From Labedella endophytica (GTDB lineage: Bacteria; Actinomycetota; Actinomycetes; Actinomycetales; Microbacteriaceae), in the NCBI RefSeq assembly GCF_003990045.1, contig NZ_RZGZ01000002.1, forward strand, positions 806,001 through 870,000: DNA of 64,000 nucleotides. The letters are read 5' to 3'. The position numbers and the translations under genes are program-made. Position 1 is the stretch's first letter. Each line of letters begins with the position of its first letter. The notes under the pieces are model-generated. The model worked only from the letters and a program-made list of their open reading frames with translations. It was not told the origin of the DNA and did not search any database. Of this stretch, positions 25,823-34,474 are shown piece by piece.

Positions 25823-26953
25823 GTGCACGTACTCCTCGACGGTACCGCACTCCCCGATGAACTCGGCGGAGTGGGCAGGTACCTCGAAGGACTCGCACCG
25901 GAACTTCGCGGCGACGGAGTGCGGATCACCGTCGTCACGCGACGGTCGTTGGCGACGTCGACGTTCACATCCGGCAACGGTTACGGGCGGATCGTCGTGG
26001 GCGACCGCTTCCGTTCGGCACCGTTGCGCATGCTCTGGGAGCAGTTCCGACTGCCCCTCATCGCGCGAGCCGTCGGCGCCGACGTCATCCACTCGCCGCA
26101 CTACACGTGGCCGTTGCTCGCCCGCACGCCCCACGTCGTGACGATCCACGACGCGACCTTCTTCACCCTTCCCGACGACCATTCATTCGTGAAGCGGTGG
26201 TTCTTCCGCCTCTGGACCCGCATCGGGGCCCGCCACGCCGACGCGCTCGTCGCCCCGAGCGCCGCGACCTTCCACGAACTCGAGCCGTTCGCCGCGGTCC
26301 GGGCGGACCGGGCGATCGTCGCCCATCACGGGGTCGACCTCGAGACCTTCCGTCCCCCCACTGCGGCCGACGTCGAGGACTTCCGCACACGACTCGAGCT
26401 CCCACCGGCGGGATGGATCGCCTTCCTCGGCACCCTGGAGCCGCGGAAGAACGTCCCGGCTCTCATCGACGCCTACGTCGATCGCTACGCCGGCACAGCC
26501 GATCCGCCGGCGCTCGTCCTCGCCGGAGCGAGAGGATGGGACACCACGATCGAGGCGCACCTCGCCCGTGTCCCCGCGGATCTGCAGGTGGTCCTCCCCG
26601 GCTACCTCCCCCGGGAGGAGCTGCACGTGCTCCTCGGCGGCGCTCTCGCCGTGGTGTATCCGAGCAGGGGCGAGGGGTTCGGGCTCCCCGTCCTCGAGGC
26701 GATGGCGAGCGGCGCGAGCGTCGTGACGACGCGCGAGTCGTCGCTGCCCGAGGTCGGCGGGGACGCCGTGCTGTACGCCGCGAGCGACGCGCGCTCGATC
26801 GCGGACGCGCTCCCCTCCGTTTCGGACGATGCCGACGAGCGCGCCGATCGCGTCCGCCGAGCCCGGGAGCGCGCCGCCACCTTCACCTGGGCGGCGAGCG
26901 CCGAAGCACACCGCGCCGCCTATCGGCTCGCGGCCTCCGGGAGCCGCTCGTGA
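25823..26953 (+). CDS. GT4-type glycosyltransferase
   Basis: 376-residue GT-B enzyme. The N-terminal domain begins VHVLLDGTALPDELGGVGRY, the usual glycine-rich acceptor-side loop. The C-terminal domain has GTLEPRKNVPALIDAY and EGFGLPVLEAMASGASVVT with the E-x7-E motif for nucleotide-sugar binding. The GTG at 25823 was chosen because AGGAGG (25808-25813) lies 9 bases upstream; an in-frame ATG at 25814 is directly joined to that site. It overlaps the next gene by GTGA. It probably transfers mannose, rhamnose or glucose to the glycan; specificity cannot be read. Confidence 0.88.
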   Translation: MHVLLDGTALPDELGGVGRYLEGLAPELRGDGVRITVVTRRSLATSTFTSGNGYGRIVVGDRFRSAPLRMLWEQFRLPLIARAVGADVIHSPHYTWPLLARTPHVVTIHDATFFTLPDDHSFVKRWFFRLWTRIGARHADALVAPSAATFHELEPFAAVRADRAIVAHHGVDLETFRPPTAADVEDFRTRLELPPAGWIAFLGTLEPRKNVPALIDAYVDRYAGTADPPALVLAGARGWDTTIEAHLARVPADLQVVLPGYLPREELHVLLGGALAVVYPSRGEGFGLPVLEAMASGASVVTTRESSLPEVGGDAVLYAASDARSIADALPSVSDDADERADRVRRARERAATFTWAASAEAHRAAYRLAASGSRS

Positions 26954-27810
26954 GCGCGGGCCGGGTGCTCGTCGTCACCGTCACCTACAACTCCGGCGAC
27001 CACCTCACCTCCTTCCTCGACTCGCTCGCCGGCGCCTCGACAGGGGACCTGCGCGTCGTCATCAGCGACAACGGCTCGACCGACGGCGCGCCGCAGCGCG
27101 AGTCCGCTGCGCGCGGCGGGGACGTGCGCGTGCTCGAGAACGCCGAGAACCTCGGCTACGGCAAGGCGGTGAACCGCGCCGCGGCCGGGGCCACCGAGGA
27201 CTGGATCCTCATCGTCAATCCGGACGTCGTCATGCACCCCGGCTCGATCGACGACCTCGTCGCGGAAGCCGCCGCGCGACCGGAGGTCGGAGTCGTCGGG
27301 CCTCGGATCCTCGACGGCGAGGGCAACACGTACCCATCGGCCCGCCCCCTCCCCCGGCTCTTCCTCGGGATCGGCCACGGCGTCCTGTCGACGGTCGCTC
27401 CGAACAATCCGTGGTCACGCCGCTATCGGCCGGCGGATCTCGCGGCCGTGGACCACCCCTTCGACACCGGGTGGCTCTCCGGAGCGTGTCTCCTCGTGCG
27501 CCGCGACGTCTTCGAGGCGATCGGCGGGTTCGACGACGCCTTCTTCATGTACTTCGAGGACGTGGACCTCGGCCGCCGGATCGGACAGGCGGGATATCTC
27601 TGCCGCTACACGCCGGCAGCCGTCGTGACGCACGTCGGCGCGCACTCCACCTCGCACGCCTCGACCGCGATGATCAGGGCTCATCACCGCAGCGCCTACA
27701 CCTACGTCGCACGCGTCTATCCGGGCACGCGGTGGGCCCCGGTCCGCCTCGCTCTGCGGCTCGGACTCGCGGCGCGATCCCGTCTCACGACGAGGCCTCA
27801 CAAGTCCTGA
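26950..27810 (+). CDS. GT2 rhamnosyltransferase-like protein (WbbL family)
   Basis: 286-residue GT-A enzyme. LVVTVTYNSGDHLTSFL and ISDNGSTDGA form the nucleotide-binding half, IVNPDVVM the metal site, and GWLSGACLLVRRDVFEAIGGFDDAFFMYFEDVDLGRR the acceptor part with the catalytic Glu-Asp. This pattern is that of WbbL, which adds L-rhamnose to GlcNAc-diphospho-prenol and starts linkage-unit synthesis. It begins with a GTG overlapping the previous stop. In the M. tuberculosis equivalent region wbbL lies beside rmlD. The assignment to the rhamnose step is likely but not certain. Confidence 0.85.
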   Translation: MSAGRVLVVTVTYNSGDHLTSFLDSLAGASTGDLRVVISDNGSTDGAPQRESAARGGDVRVLENAENLGYGKAVNRAAAGATEDWILIVNPDVVMHPGSIDDLVAEAAARPEVGVVGPRILDGEGNTYPSARPLPRLFLGIGHGVLSTVAPNNPWSRRYRPADLAAVDHPFDTGWLSGACLLVRRDVFEAIGGFDDAFFMYFEDVDLGRRIGQAGYLCRYTPAAVVTHVGAHSTSHASTAMIRAHHRSAYTYVARVYPGTRWAPVRLALRLGLAARSRLTTRPHKS

Positions 27811-27823
27811 CGAGGGCACACCG

Positions 27824-27829
27824 TAGAAT
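27824..27829 (+). promoter_or_regulatory. -10 element TAGAAT of the GT gene at 27838
   Basis: TAGAAT ends 8 bases before the GTG start and no ribosome-binding site is present, so a leaderless mRNA is likely. Confidence 0.55.
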
Positions 27830-27837
27830 CGGTCGTT

Positions 27838-29193
27838 GTGCTCGTCTATTTCGTGAATCACAGTATCGCCCCGATCAATCTCGGCGGCGCGGAGCGTTCC
27901 CTCATCCAGCTCGTCCAGGACTGGTACGACCGGGATCCCGAGTTCGAGGCGGTCTTCATCACGAAGCACCCGCGGGGCCAGTTCATCAAGGCGATCGAGG
28001 AGAAGGGGTGGGCCTACAAGTCCTTCCGCTACCGCGGGTGGACCATCCCCTCGGTCGACGCGCCCCTCGCCGAGGTCACCTACTTCGCCCGTGAGGACTA
28101 CGCCTCCACGCAGGGGATCATCGCCCTCATGGAGGAGCGTCGACCCGACCTCGTCGTGACGAACTCGATCGTCGCCCCGTGGGGCGCCTTCGCGGCCAAG
28201 GTGCTCGGCATCCCGCACGCGTGGTTCGTGCGGGAGTACGGCGACCTCGACCACGGTCTCGCCTTCCAGATCGGTCGGGAGCGCACGTTCCGCGACATCG
28301 GCCTCCTGTCCGAGGCGGTCTTCGCGAACTCGATAGCCGTCCGTGACCACATCGCCCAGTACATCGTCGACAAGCCCATCCAGGTCGTGTACCCCAAGGT
28401 CGACGTGGCGACGCTCGCCGACAAGGCGGCCGCCGCTCCGACGCAGGAACCCTTCGGCCCCGACGCCGGCCTGAAGATCTCCGTCGTCGGCCGGCTCGCG
28501 GACACCAAAGGTCAGTGGCGCGTCATCGACGCGGTCGGCGCCCTGGAGAAGCGCGGCATCCGCGCGAGCATCTGCCTGGTCGGTTCCTGGACGGATCCGG
28601 ACTACGACGTGCAGCTCATGGCGCGTGCTCGAGCCGCGGGGATCGGGGAGCGGGTGACGATCGTCGGCGAGCAGGACAATCCGTTCCCGTTCGTCGCGGC
28701 CGCCGACGTGTGCGTCACCGCGTCGAGCATCGAGGCGTTCGGACGCACGACGCTCGAATACATGCTCCTGTCCAAGCCGTCCATCGTGTCGGAGGACGGC
28801 GGCGGTGCCGAACTCGTCTCGGACGGCGAGACGGGTGCCCTCTTCTCCCCCGACGATCCCGCGACCCTCGTCGAGGCGCTCGAGGGGTACGCCGGGCAGC
28901 CCGACAGGATCCGTGCCCACGGCGCGGCGGCGCGCGAGCGCGCCGTCCGGATGACCGAGCACGAGTACAGCAACGACGCGGCGATCGACACGCTGCTCGC
29001 CCTCGAGGGCGCACCGGCGTACAAGCTGCCCGAGATCGCGCGCTACTGGTTCGCCCTGCCCGGCCACTACTCCGAGATGATGAAGACGGGTGGCCAGACG
29101 ACCATCCGCTTCGTCGCCACCCGGGTCAAGGGACGGCTGCGGAACCTCGCCAAACGCCCGATAGCCGTCGTCCGACGGGTGGTCGGACGATGA
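27838..29193 (+). CDS. GT4-type glycosyltransferase
   Basis: 451-residue GT-B enzyme. The N-terminal half begins VLVYFVNHSIAPINLGGAER and carries NSIVAPWGAFAAKVLGIPHAWFVREYGD. The C-terminal half has ISVVGRLADTKGQ, VGEQDNPFPFVAAADVCVTASSIEAFGRTTLEYM and the donor-binding E-x7-E. The C-terminal 60 residues (MMKTGGQTTIRFVATRVKGRLRNLAKR) are strongly basic and may touch the membrane. The GTG start follows TAGAAT by 8 bases. It overlaps the next gene by 4 bases (ATGA). Specificity is unknown. Confidence 0.88.
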   Translation: MLVYFVNHSIAPINLGGAERSLIQLVQDWYDRDPEFEAVFITKHPRGQFIKAIEEKGWAYKSFRYRGWTIPSVDAPLAEVTYFAREDYASTQGIIALMEERRPDLVVTNSIVAPWGAFAAKVLGIPHAWFVREYGDLDHGLAFQIGRERTFRDIGLLSEAVFANSIAVRDHIAQYIVDKPIQVVYPKVDVATLADKAAAAPTQEPFGPDAGLKISVVGRLADTKGQWRVIDAVGALEKRGIRASICLVGSWTDPDYDVQLMARARAAGIGERVTIVGEQDNPFPFVAAADVCVTASSIEAFGRTTLEYMLLSKPSIVSEDGGGAELVSDGETGALFSPDDPATLVEALEGYAGQPDRIRAHGAAARERAVRMTEHEYSNDAAIDTLLALEGAPAYKLPEIARYWFALPGHYSEMMKTGGQTTIRFVATRVKGRLRNLAKRPIAVVRRVVGR

Positions 29194-30761
29194 GCGCCAC
29201 GGTCCGCCCCATCACGATCGTCGTCCCGGTCTACGGAGACCTTCCGTCGCTCCTCGAGTGCGTCGATTCGGTCCTCGCGAACGTCGATCTCGACCGCAAT
29301 GCGCTCCTCCTCGTCAACGACGTCGGTCCCGACGCCGACGCGATCGAACGGGCCTTGCTCGACCGGATCGACGGCGTCGCCGGCGCCCGTTACGAGCGGA
29401 ATCCGCGGAACCTCGGCTTCGTCGGCAACTGCAACCGGGCGGCCACCGAGCTCGACACGAGCGACAACGACATCCTGCTCCTCAACAGCGACACCATCAC
29501 GACACCCGGATTCCTCGAGGAGATGTCGGGCGTCCTGCACGCCTCCGACACGCACGGCGTCGTCTGCGCGCGGAGCAACAATGCGACGATCGTCAGCATC
29601 CCGCACTACGGTCGCGTGCCGAAGACCCCGCGCACGATCGAACGCACCGCCGCGGTCCACTCGGCGCTGAAGGATCGACTGCCCCGATTCAGCATCTCCC
29701 CCGTCGCCCACGGCTTCTGCTTCCTGGTGCGGCGCGAACTCATCCGCTCGTACGGCCTCTTCGACGAGATCTACGCGCCCGGCTACGGGGAGGAGAACGA
29801 CTTCTGTCTCCGGGTCAACGCACACGGTCATCTGTCGCTCATCGCGAACCGCGCGCTCGTGTTCCACGCCGGCTCCATGAGCTTCGACGGCGAGAAGCGC
29901 ATGGCGCTCCGCTCCTCGCACGAGAAGATCGTCGTCTCGCGGTACCCGTTCTACACGGATGCGGTCCAGCAATACCTGTGGCGCGACATCGACCCCGTCG
30001 ACCACTTCGCGGACGCCATGATGCCGGGCGACGACGTCCCCACCGTCTTCCTCGACGTCGACGCGCTCGAGGGTGGTCGCCTCCCGGCCGATGCCGAGCG
30101 CATCATCGACGCGGCTCGCGAGCGCGCTTCCGCGACGACGGCCCGCTTCACGCTCTCGGTGCCCGACGCGATCGCGTCGGCGGCCGCAACCCGGTACCGC
30201 GGGCTGACCGTCGTGCCGCACTCGCAGTTCCGGTCGCTCCACGACATCGGCGTCGCCATCGGCTCACCCGACTCGTCCGCCGGGCAGCTCCTGCGGCTGA
30301 ACCGCAGCGCTCTCCGCTGGATGTACGTCAACGCCGACCCGGCGCACCTGCGGCGCTGGGACCGCCGCGACGCGCGCGGCGAGTCGAGGACGGCCGTCCT
30401 CGACCTCCTCTCGAGCGCCGACGTCGTCGTCAGCGGATCGGATCGCGCGACCGCCGAGCTCCGCGACTACCTCGACGCGGCGCCGGTGTCCGCATCGGGG
30501 TCGTGGTCGATCGTCGACGGCCTGTCGCCCGAGGGCCTGATCGACGCGATCATCGGCGACGCGTGGACGCGTGACGTGGACGTCGATCGCTTGCGCACGC
30601 GCTGGTTCCGCTTCGCGCGTCCGTCGGCGAACGGGTCCGGCACCACACCGAGCGAACCCCGCCTCACCCGCCTGGCCCGGAAGGCGCAATCCATCGCGCC
30701 GGTTCCGACGTCGTTCGCCCGCAGAGCCGTCAAAGCCCTCCGTCGGCGACTCGGTCGCTGA
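29190..30761 (+). CDS. GT2 glycosyltransferase with C-terminal extension
   Basis: 523-residue enzyme. Residues 1-280 form a GT2 domain: ITIVVPVYGDLPSLLECVDSVL, NLGFVGNCNRA, LLNSDTITTPGFL (metal motif), AHGFCFLVRRELIRSYGLFDE and GYGEENDFCLRVN. The following 240 residues lack a known motif and end with a basic stretch (ARRAVKALRRRLGR). The ATG overlaps the previous stop. The N-terminal domain resembles rhamnosyltransferase-type GT2 proteins. The extension may carry a second, degenerate transferase fold, but that is only a guess. A strong terminator follows. Confidence 0.85.
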   Translation: MSATVRPITIVVPVYGDLPSLLECVDSVLANVDLDRNALLLVNDVGPDADAIERALLDRIDGVAGARYERNPRNLGFVGNCNRAATELDTSDNDILLLNSDTITTPGFLEEMSGVLHASDTHGVVCARSNNATIVSIPHYGRVPKTPRTIERTAAVHSALKDRLPRFSISPVAHGFCFLVRRELIRSYGLFDEIYAPGYGEENDFCLRVNAHGHLSLIANRALVFHAGSMSFDGEKRMALRSSHEKIVVSRYPFYTDAVQQYLWRDIDPVDHFADAMMPGDDVPTVFLDVDALEGGRLPADAERIIDAARERASATTARFTLSVPDAIASAAATRYRGLTVVPHSQFRSLHDIGVAIGSPDSSAGQLLRLNRSALRWMYVNADPAHLRRWDRRDARGESRTAVLDLLSSADVVVSGSDRATAELRDYLDAAPVSASGSWSIVDGLSPEGLIDAIIGDAWTRDVDVDRLRTRWFRFARPSANGSGTTPSEPRLTRLARKAQSIAPVPTSFARRAVKALRRRLGR

Positions 30762-30788
30762 CGCGGCGCCTCGGTCGCTGACGGCCGC

Positions 30789-30836
30789 GAACGGACGATG
30801 CCGCCCTCACAGCTGTGAGGGCGGCATCGTCCGTTC
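30789..30836. terminator. Perfect 48-bp palindrome, bidirectional terminator
   Basis: 24-bp arms with no mismatch and no unpaired centre (30789-30812 and 30813-30836). It lies between the convergent GT2 gene and rmlA, 27 and 6 bases from their stops. Confidence 0.85.
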
Positions 30837-30842
30837 CATGGG

Positions 30843-31706
30843 TCAGTGACCCAGCAGAGACTGCAGGTACCGGCCGTAGCCGCTCTTGACGAGCGGGGCG
30901 GCGATGGTCGCCAGCTGCTCGTCGTCGATCCACCCGGCGCGCCAGGCGATCTCCTCGATGCAGCCGACCTTGAAACCCTGTCGGTCCTCGATGACCCGGA
31001 CGTACTCCGATGCCTGCATCATGGACTCGAACGTCCCCGTGTCGAGCCAGGCCGTGCCGCGGTCGAGCACCTGCACGTGCAGCGTGCCGGCGTCGAGGTA
31101 GCGCTCGTTGATCGTCGAGATCTCGAGCTCGCCGCGCGCGCTCGGCTCGATCGTCTTCGCGATCTCCACGACGCTGTTGTCGTAGAAGTAGAGGCCGGGG
31201 ACGGCGTAATTGCTCTTCGGGTTCTGCGGTTTCTCCTCGATGGAGACGGCCGTGAAGTCGTCGTCGAACTCCACGACGCCGTAGGCGGTGGGGTTCGCCA
31301 CGTGGTAGGCGAAGATCATCGCCCCCTCGACCTCCATGTTGCCGCGGAGGGAGGACCCGAGGCCGGTGCCGTGGAAGATGTTGTCGCCGAGGACGAGGGC
31401 GACGCTGTCGTCCCCGATGAACTCCTCGCCGATGATGAAGGCCTGCGCGAGACCGTCGGGCGACGGCTGGACGGCGTATTCGAGGCGGATGCCGAGATCC
31501 GACCCGTCACCGAGAAGAGCGCGGAACTGCTCGTTGTACTCGGGCGTCGTGATGATGAGGATCTCGTCGATGCCCGCCATCATCAGCGTCGACAGCGGGT
31601 AGTAGATCATCGGCTTGTCGTAGATGGGCATCAACTGCTTGGAGATGCCCTTCGTGATGGGCCAGAGACGAGTGCCGGATCCACCGGCGAGAACGATGCC
31701 ACGCAT
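30843..31706 (-). CDS. rmlA: Glucose-1-phosphate thymidylyltransferase
   Basis: 287-residue enzyme catalysing the first step of dTDP-L-rhamnose synthesis, glucose-1-phosphate + dTTP to dTDP-glucose. The N-terminal [11 protein letters not shown] loop and the [16 protein letters not shown] segment are diagnostic. Further family motifs are [28 protein letters not shown] and [14 protein letters not shown]. Length is normal. TAGGAT ends 8 bases before the ATG, so it has its own leaderless start although rmlC lies upstream on the same strand (150-base gap). Confidence 0.97.
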   Translation of the reverse strand: MRGIVLAGGSGTRLWPITKGISKQLMPIYDKPMIYYPLSTLMMAGIDEILIITTPEYNEQFRALLGDGSDLGIRLEYAVQPSPDGLAQAFIIGEEFIGDDSVALVLGDNIFHGTGLGSSLRGNMEVEGAMIFAYHVANPTAYGVVEFDDDFTAVSIEEKPQNPKSNYAVPGLYFYDNSVVEIAKTIEPSARGELEISTINERYLDAGTLHVQVLDRGTAWLDTGTFESMMQASEYVRVIEDRQGFKVGCIEEIAWRAGWIDDEQLATIAAPLVKSGYGRYLQSLLGH

Positions 31707-31714
31707 AGTCCGTC

Positions 31715-31720
31715 ATCCTA
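31715..31720 (-). promoter_or_regulatory. -10 element TAGGAT of rmlA
   Basis: TAGGAT on the minus strand ends 8 bases before the rmlA ATG; no ribosome-binding site. Confidence 0.6.
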
Positions 31721-31856
31721 GCGAATCTTCGAGCGTCGCCCCCGAACGCACTCCGGCTGGGCATCAGCGAAACGCCGACCCTGACCCTCACAGTGGTCCT
31801 GATCCGCTTCGAGCTCGGCCCGGAGCCGGCGACCGCGCGCGGTCCCGGCGTCGAGG

Positions 31857-32462
31857 TCATCGCGTCGAGAGGGAGCCGTAGAAGGCCCGAGCGGCCTCCC
31901 ACTCGGGGAGGATGCCGGCTGACCGCGCCTCGGCGAGCGTGGGCGCGTCCGTGTCCTTCGGGGACAGCAGGAGCTCCCCGGCCTCGTCGGGGAAGACGAG
32001 GCCGATCTCGGGGTCGAGCGGGTTGATGCCGTGTTCGCGATCCGGGCGGTAGACGTCGGTCACGAGGTAGTTGACGGTCGCGTGATCGGTGAGCGCCACG
32101 AACGCGTGACCGAGGCCCTCGGAGATGAAGATGGCCCGCCGGTCGATGTCATCGAGGAGCACGGAGTCCCACTGTCCGAAGGTCGGCGACCCGACCCGGA
32201 TGTCGATGACGAAGTCGAGCACGGCACCGCGGTGCGCGGTGACGTACTTGGCCTGGCTCGGGGGGATGTCCGCGAAGTGGATGCCGCGGACGGTTCCCCT
32301 CGTCGACACGGAGGTGTTCGTCTGGGCGAGATCGATCGATCGGCCGGTGGCCTCACGCAGCGCCTCGGCCTTGTACGACTCGAGGAACATGCCCCGGTCG
32401 TCCCCGATGAGTCGGGGGGTGATCTCGAAGCTGTCAGGGATCGAAAGGGGTCGAATGTTCAC
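31857..32462 (-). CDS. rmlC: dTDP-4-dehydrorhamnose 3,5-epimerase
   Basis: 201-residue cupin enzyme performing the third rhamnose step. It begins MNIRPLSIPDSFEITPRL from a GTG codon. Motifs are MFLESYKAEAL, NTSVSTRGTVRGIHF (active-site His), YVTAHRGAVLDFVIDIRVGSPTFG and SEGLGHAF. TAGGCT ends 6 bases before the GTG and there is no ribosome-binding site. It is the first gene of the leftward rmlC-rmlA pair. Confidence 0.95.
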   Translation of the reverse strand: MNIRPLSIPDSFEITPRLIGDDRGMFLESYKAEALREATGRSIDLAQTNTSVSTRGTVRGIHFADIPPSQAKYVTAHRGAVLDFVIDIRVGSPTFGQWDSVLLDDIDRRAIFISEGLGHAFVALTDHATVNYLVTDVYRPDREHGINPLDPEIGLVFPDEAGELLLSPKDTDAPTLAEARSAGILPEWEAARAFYGSLSTR

Positions 32463-32468
32463 GAGGAG

Positions 32469-32474
32469 AGCCTA
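32469..32474 (-). promoter_or_regulatory. -10 element TAGGCT of rmlC
   Basis: TAGGCT ends 6 bases before the GTG start of rmlC, consistent with leaderless transcription. Confidence 0.6.
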
Positions 32475-32556
32475 TCGGGTGCCGCCCGGACGCCCCGGGG
32501 GATCCCGCATCGTCCCTCCCACGCCTGTCAACGGACTTGCTCACAGGGCCACTGCC

Positions 32557-32571
32557 GTTTACTTTTGTCAC
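32557..32571 (-). promoter_or_regulatory. GTGACAAAAGTAAAC motif upstream of the CAP gene
   Basis: Read on the minus strand this 15-base site shares GTrACAAAAGTA with the motif at 19917-19929. It lies 74 bases before the CAP-protein ATG and 95 bases before the divergent rmlC start. It may be an activator or repressor site or part of a promoter. Confidence 0.35.
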
Positions 32572-32644
32572 AAGCCCCCAGCAGCACCGCATGACACCGT
32601 CACCTCCCGTCTCCCGACCGGGACCTGGACCGAGGACACTTCTC

Positions 32645-33490
32645 ATGAAACGGATGCTCCGGCTCTTCGCCGTACTCTCCATCGGAATCCTGGTCGGATC
32701 CGCGTCGGCCGCCACGACGATGCCCGCACCGGCTCACGCCGAGACCAGCACGCAGTCGGTCATCCGGATCACGAACGAGCACCGCGCCGCCAACGGCCGC
32801 GCCGCGCTGACCGCCGAGCGCAGTCTGAACCACCTCGCCCAGGCATGGGCGAACAGGATGGCGACCACCGGGAAGCTCGAGCACAGCACCAACGCGTGGC
32901 GGAGCGGCAGCGCGACCCCGGGATACACGCTCTGCTGCGGGGAGAACATCGCCAAGGGGTATTCGGCGCCCGGCACGATGGTGAAGGTCTGGATGGGGTC
33001 GAGCGGTCACCGCGCGAACATCCTCGACGCCCGTTTCACTCATATCGGCGTCGGCTACAACGCGAAGGGAAACTTCTGGGTCCAGCTCTTCGCCGCGTAC
33101 CCGAAGCCGACGGCGGCGACGGCGGAGACCGCCACGCAATCGGTCATCCGGATCACGAACGAGCACCGCGCCGCCAACGGCCGCAAGGCCCTGACCCCTG
33201 AGCGCAGTCTCAACCATCTCGCCCAGGCCTGGGCGAACAAGATGTCGGCCGACGGGAAGATGGTGCACAGCACCAACGCCTGGCGGAGCGGGAGCGCCAC
33301 CCCCGGATACACGCTCTGCTGCGGGGAGAACATCGCCTACGGCTACACCTCTCCCGGCACGATGGTGAAGGCCTGGATGGGATCGAGCGGTCACCGCGCG
33401 AACATCCTCGACGCCCGGTACACCCACATCGGTGTCGGCTACAACGCGAAGGGCCACTACTGGGTCCAGCTCTTCGCGGCCTACCCCTAG
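32645..33490 (+). CDS. Secreted protein with two tandem CAP/SCP domains
   Basis: 281-residue exported protein. A signal peptide covers residues 1-32 (KRMLRLF, then a hydrophobic stretch, ending PAPAHA). Two CAP domains follow, about 36-155 and 163-281, nearly identical to each other (VIRITNEHRAANGR; AWANRM/AWANKM; TLCCGENIA; WMGSSGHRANILD; HIGVGYNAKG). The His and Glu residues of the CAP cavity are present in both copies (ENIA, GHR). GAGGA lies 9 bases upstream of the ATG. It sits between the rmlCA and rmlD-rmlB blocks. Function is unknown; bacterial CAP proteins are secreted and some act at the wall. Confidence 0.9.
   Translation: MKRMLRLFAVLSIGILVGSASAATTMPAPAHAETSTQSVIRITNEHRAANGRAALTAERSLNHLAQAWANRMATTGKLEHSTNAWRSGSATPGYTLCCGENIAKGYSAPGTMVKVWMGSSGHRANILDARFTHIGVGYNAKGNFWVQLFAAYPKPTAATAETATQSVIRITNEHRAANGRKALTPERSLNHLAQAWANKMSADGKMVHSTNAWRSGSATPGYTLCCGENIAYGYTSPGTMVKAWMGSSGHRANILDARYTHIGVGYNAKGHYWVQLFAAYP
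32749..33488 (+). repeat. 384-bp in-frame tandem duplication within the CAP gene
   Basis: The segments 32749-33104 and 33133-33488 align with a constant offset of 384 bases (128 codons), without insertion or deletion. Most differences are single bases. This is a recent internal duplication of a whole CAP domain. Confidence 0.85.
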
Positions 33491-33500
33491 GCCGCGAGGA

Positions 33501-33537
33501 GGCCCGTCCGCCCCGGCCTGATGCGCTCGGACGGGCC
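33501..33537 (+). terminator. Hairpin terminator after the CAP gene
   Basis: 10-bp perfect arms (33501-33510 GGCCCGTCCG and 33528-33537) with a 17-base loop, 11 bases after the CAP stop codon. Confidence 0.6.
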
Positions 33538-33571
33538 GCGCGGCCGGACGGGGCCCGGAGCCCGCTCCGCG

Positions 33572-33577
33572 TAGAAT
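33572..33577 (+). promoter_or_regulatory. -10 element TAGAAT of the rmlD unit
   Basis: TAGAAT 27 bases before the rmlD ATG; the short leader contains AAGGAG, so this unit is translated with a ribosome-binding site. Confidence 0.5.
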
Positions 33578-33604
33578 CGGTCTCGGCCCATTCGAAGGAG
33601 CAGG

Positions 33605-34474
33605 ATGCGATACCTCATCACCGGCGCGAACGGCATGCTCGGCACCGACCTGCGGGCGGTGCTCGCCGGACGGGACGTCACTGCCCTCGCTCGAACCGAC
33701 CTCGACGTGACCGACCTCGAGGCCGTCCGCGCGGCCGTCTCCGGATACGACGCCGTTCTGAACGCCGCCGCCTACACCAGGGTCGACGACGCGGAGACGA
33801 ACGAGGACGCGGCCTTCGCCGTCAACGAGACGGGACCGCGGAATCTCGCGATCGCCGCTCGGGAGGCGGGCGCGAAGCTCGTGACGATCTCCACGGACTA
33901 CGTCTTCCCCGGTGACGCGACCGAGCCGTACGCGGAGGACACCCCGCGCGACCCGATCAATGCCTACGGGCGCAGCAAGGCCGCCGGCGAGGAAGCCGCG
34001 ATCGCCGAGCACCCCGACGGCGCCTTCGTCGTGCGCACCGCGTGGCTGTACGGCGAGAACGGCCCGAATTTCGCCGCGACGATGGCCCGACTGTCGACGG
34101 CGCACCCCACCGTCTCGGTCGTCTCCGATCAGCACGGCCAGCCCACCTGGACGTTCGACCTCGCGCAGCGCATCGTCGAGCTGCTCGACGCGGACGCCCC
34201 CGCCGGCGTCTACCACGGCACCAACGCCGGTCGCACGACCTGGCACGGCTTCACCCAGGCGATCTTCGAGGAGCTCGGGCTCGACCCCGAGCGCGTCCTC
34301 GAGACCGACAGCTCGACGTTCGCGCGACCGGCGCCACGGCCCGCGTTCTCTGTCCTCGGCCACGACGGCTGGTCCGCGGCCGGTCTCCCGCCGATGCGCG
34401 ACTGGCGAGAGGCGCTCCATGCGGCCGTGGCCGCGGGGGCAGTCGCCGTTCCACCCGCGCCCGCCGCATCGTGA
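33605..34474 (+). CDS. rmlD: dTDP-4-dehydrorhamnose reductase
   Basis: 289-residue SDR-type enzyme for the last step to dTDP-L-rhamnose. The N-terminal Rossmann motif is ITGANGMLGTDL. The active site has STDYVFPGD and YGRSK (Tyr and Lys). The later VSDQHGQPTWTFDLA and GVYHGTNAGRTTWHGF are family hallmarks. AAGGAG lies 5 bases before the ATG. It overlaps the next glycosyltransferase gene by GTGA. Confidence 0.95.
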   Translation: MRYLITGANGMLGTDLRAVLAGRDVTALARTDLDVTDLEAVRAAVSGYDAVLNAAAYTRVDDAETNEDAAFAVNETGPRNLAIAAREAGAKLVTISTDYVFPGDATEPYAEDTPRDPINAYGRSKAAGEEAAIAEHPDGAFVVRTAWLYGENGPNFAATMARLSTAHPTVSVVSDQHGQPTWTFDLAQRIVELLDADAPAGVYHGTNAGRTTWHGFTQAIFEELGLDPERVLETDSSTFARPAPRPAFSVLGHDGWSAAGLPPMRDWREALHAAVAAGAVAVPPAPAAS

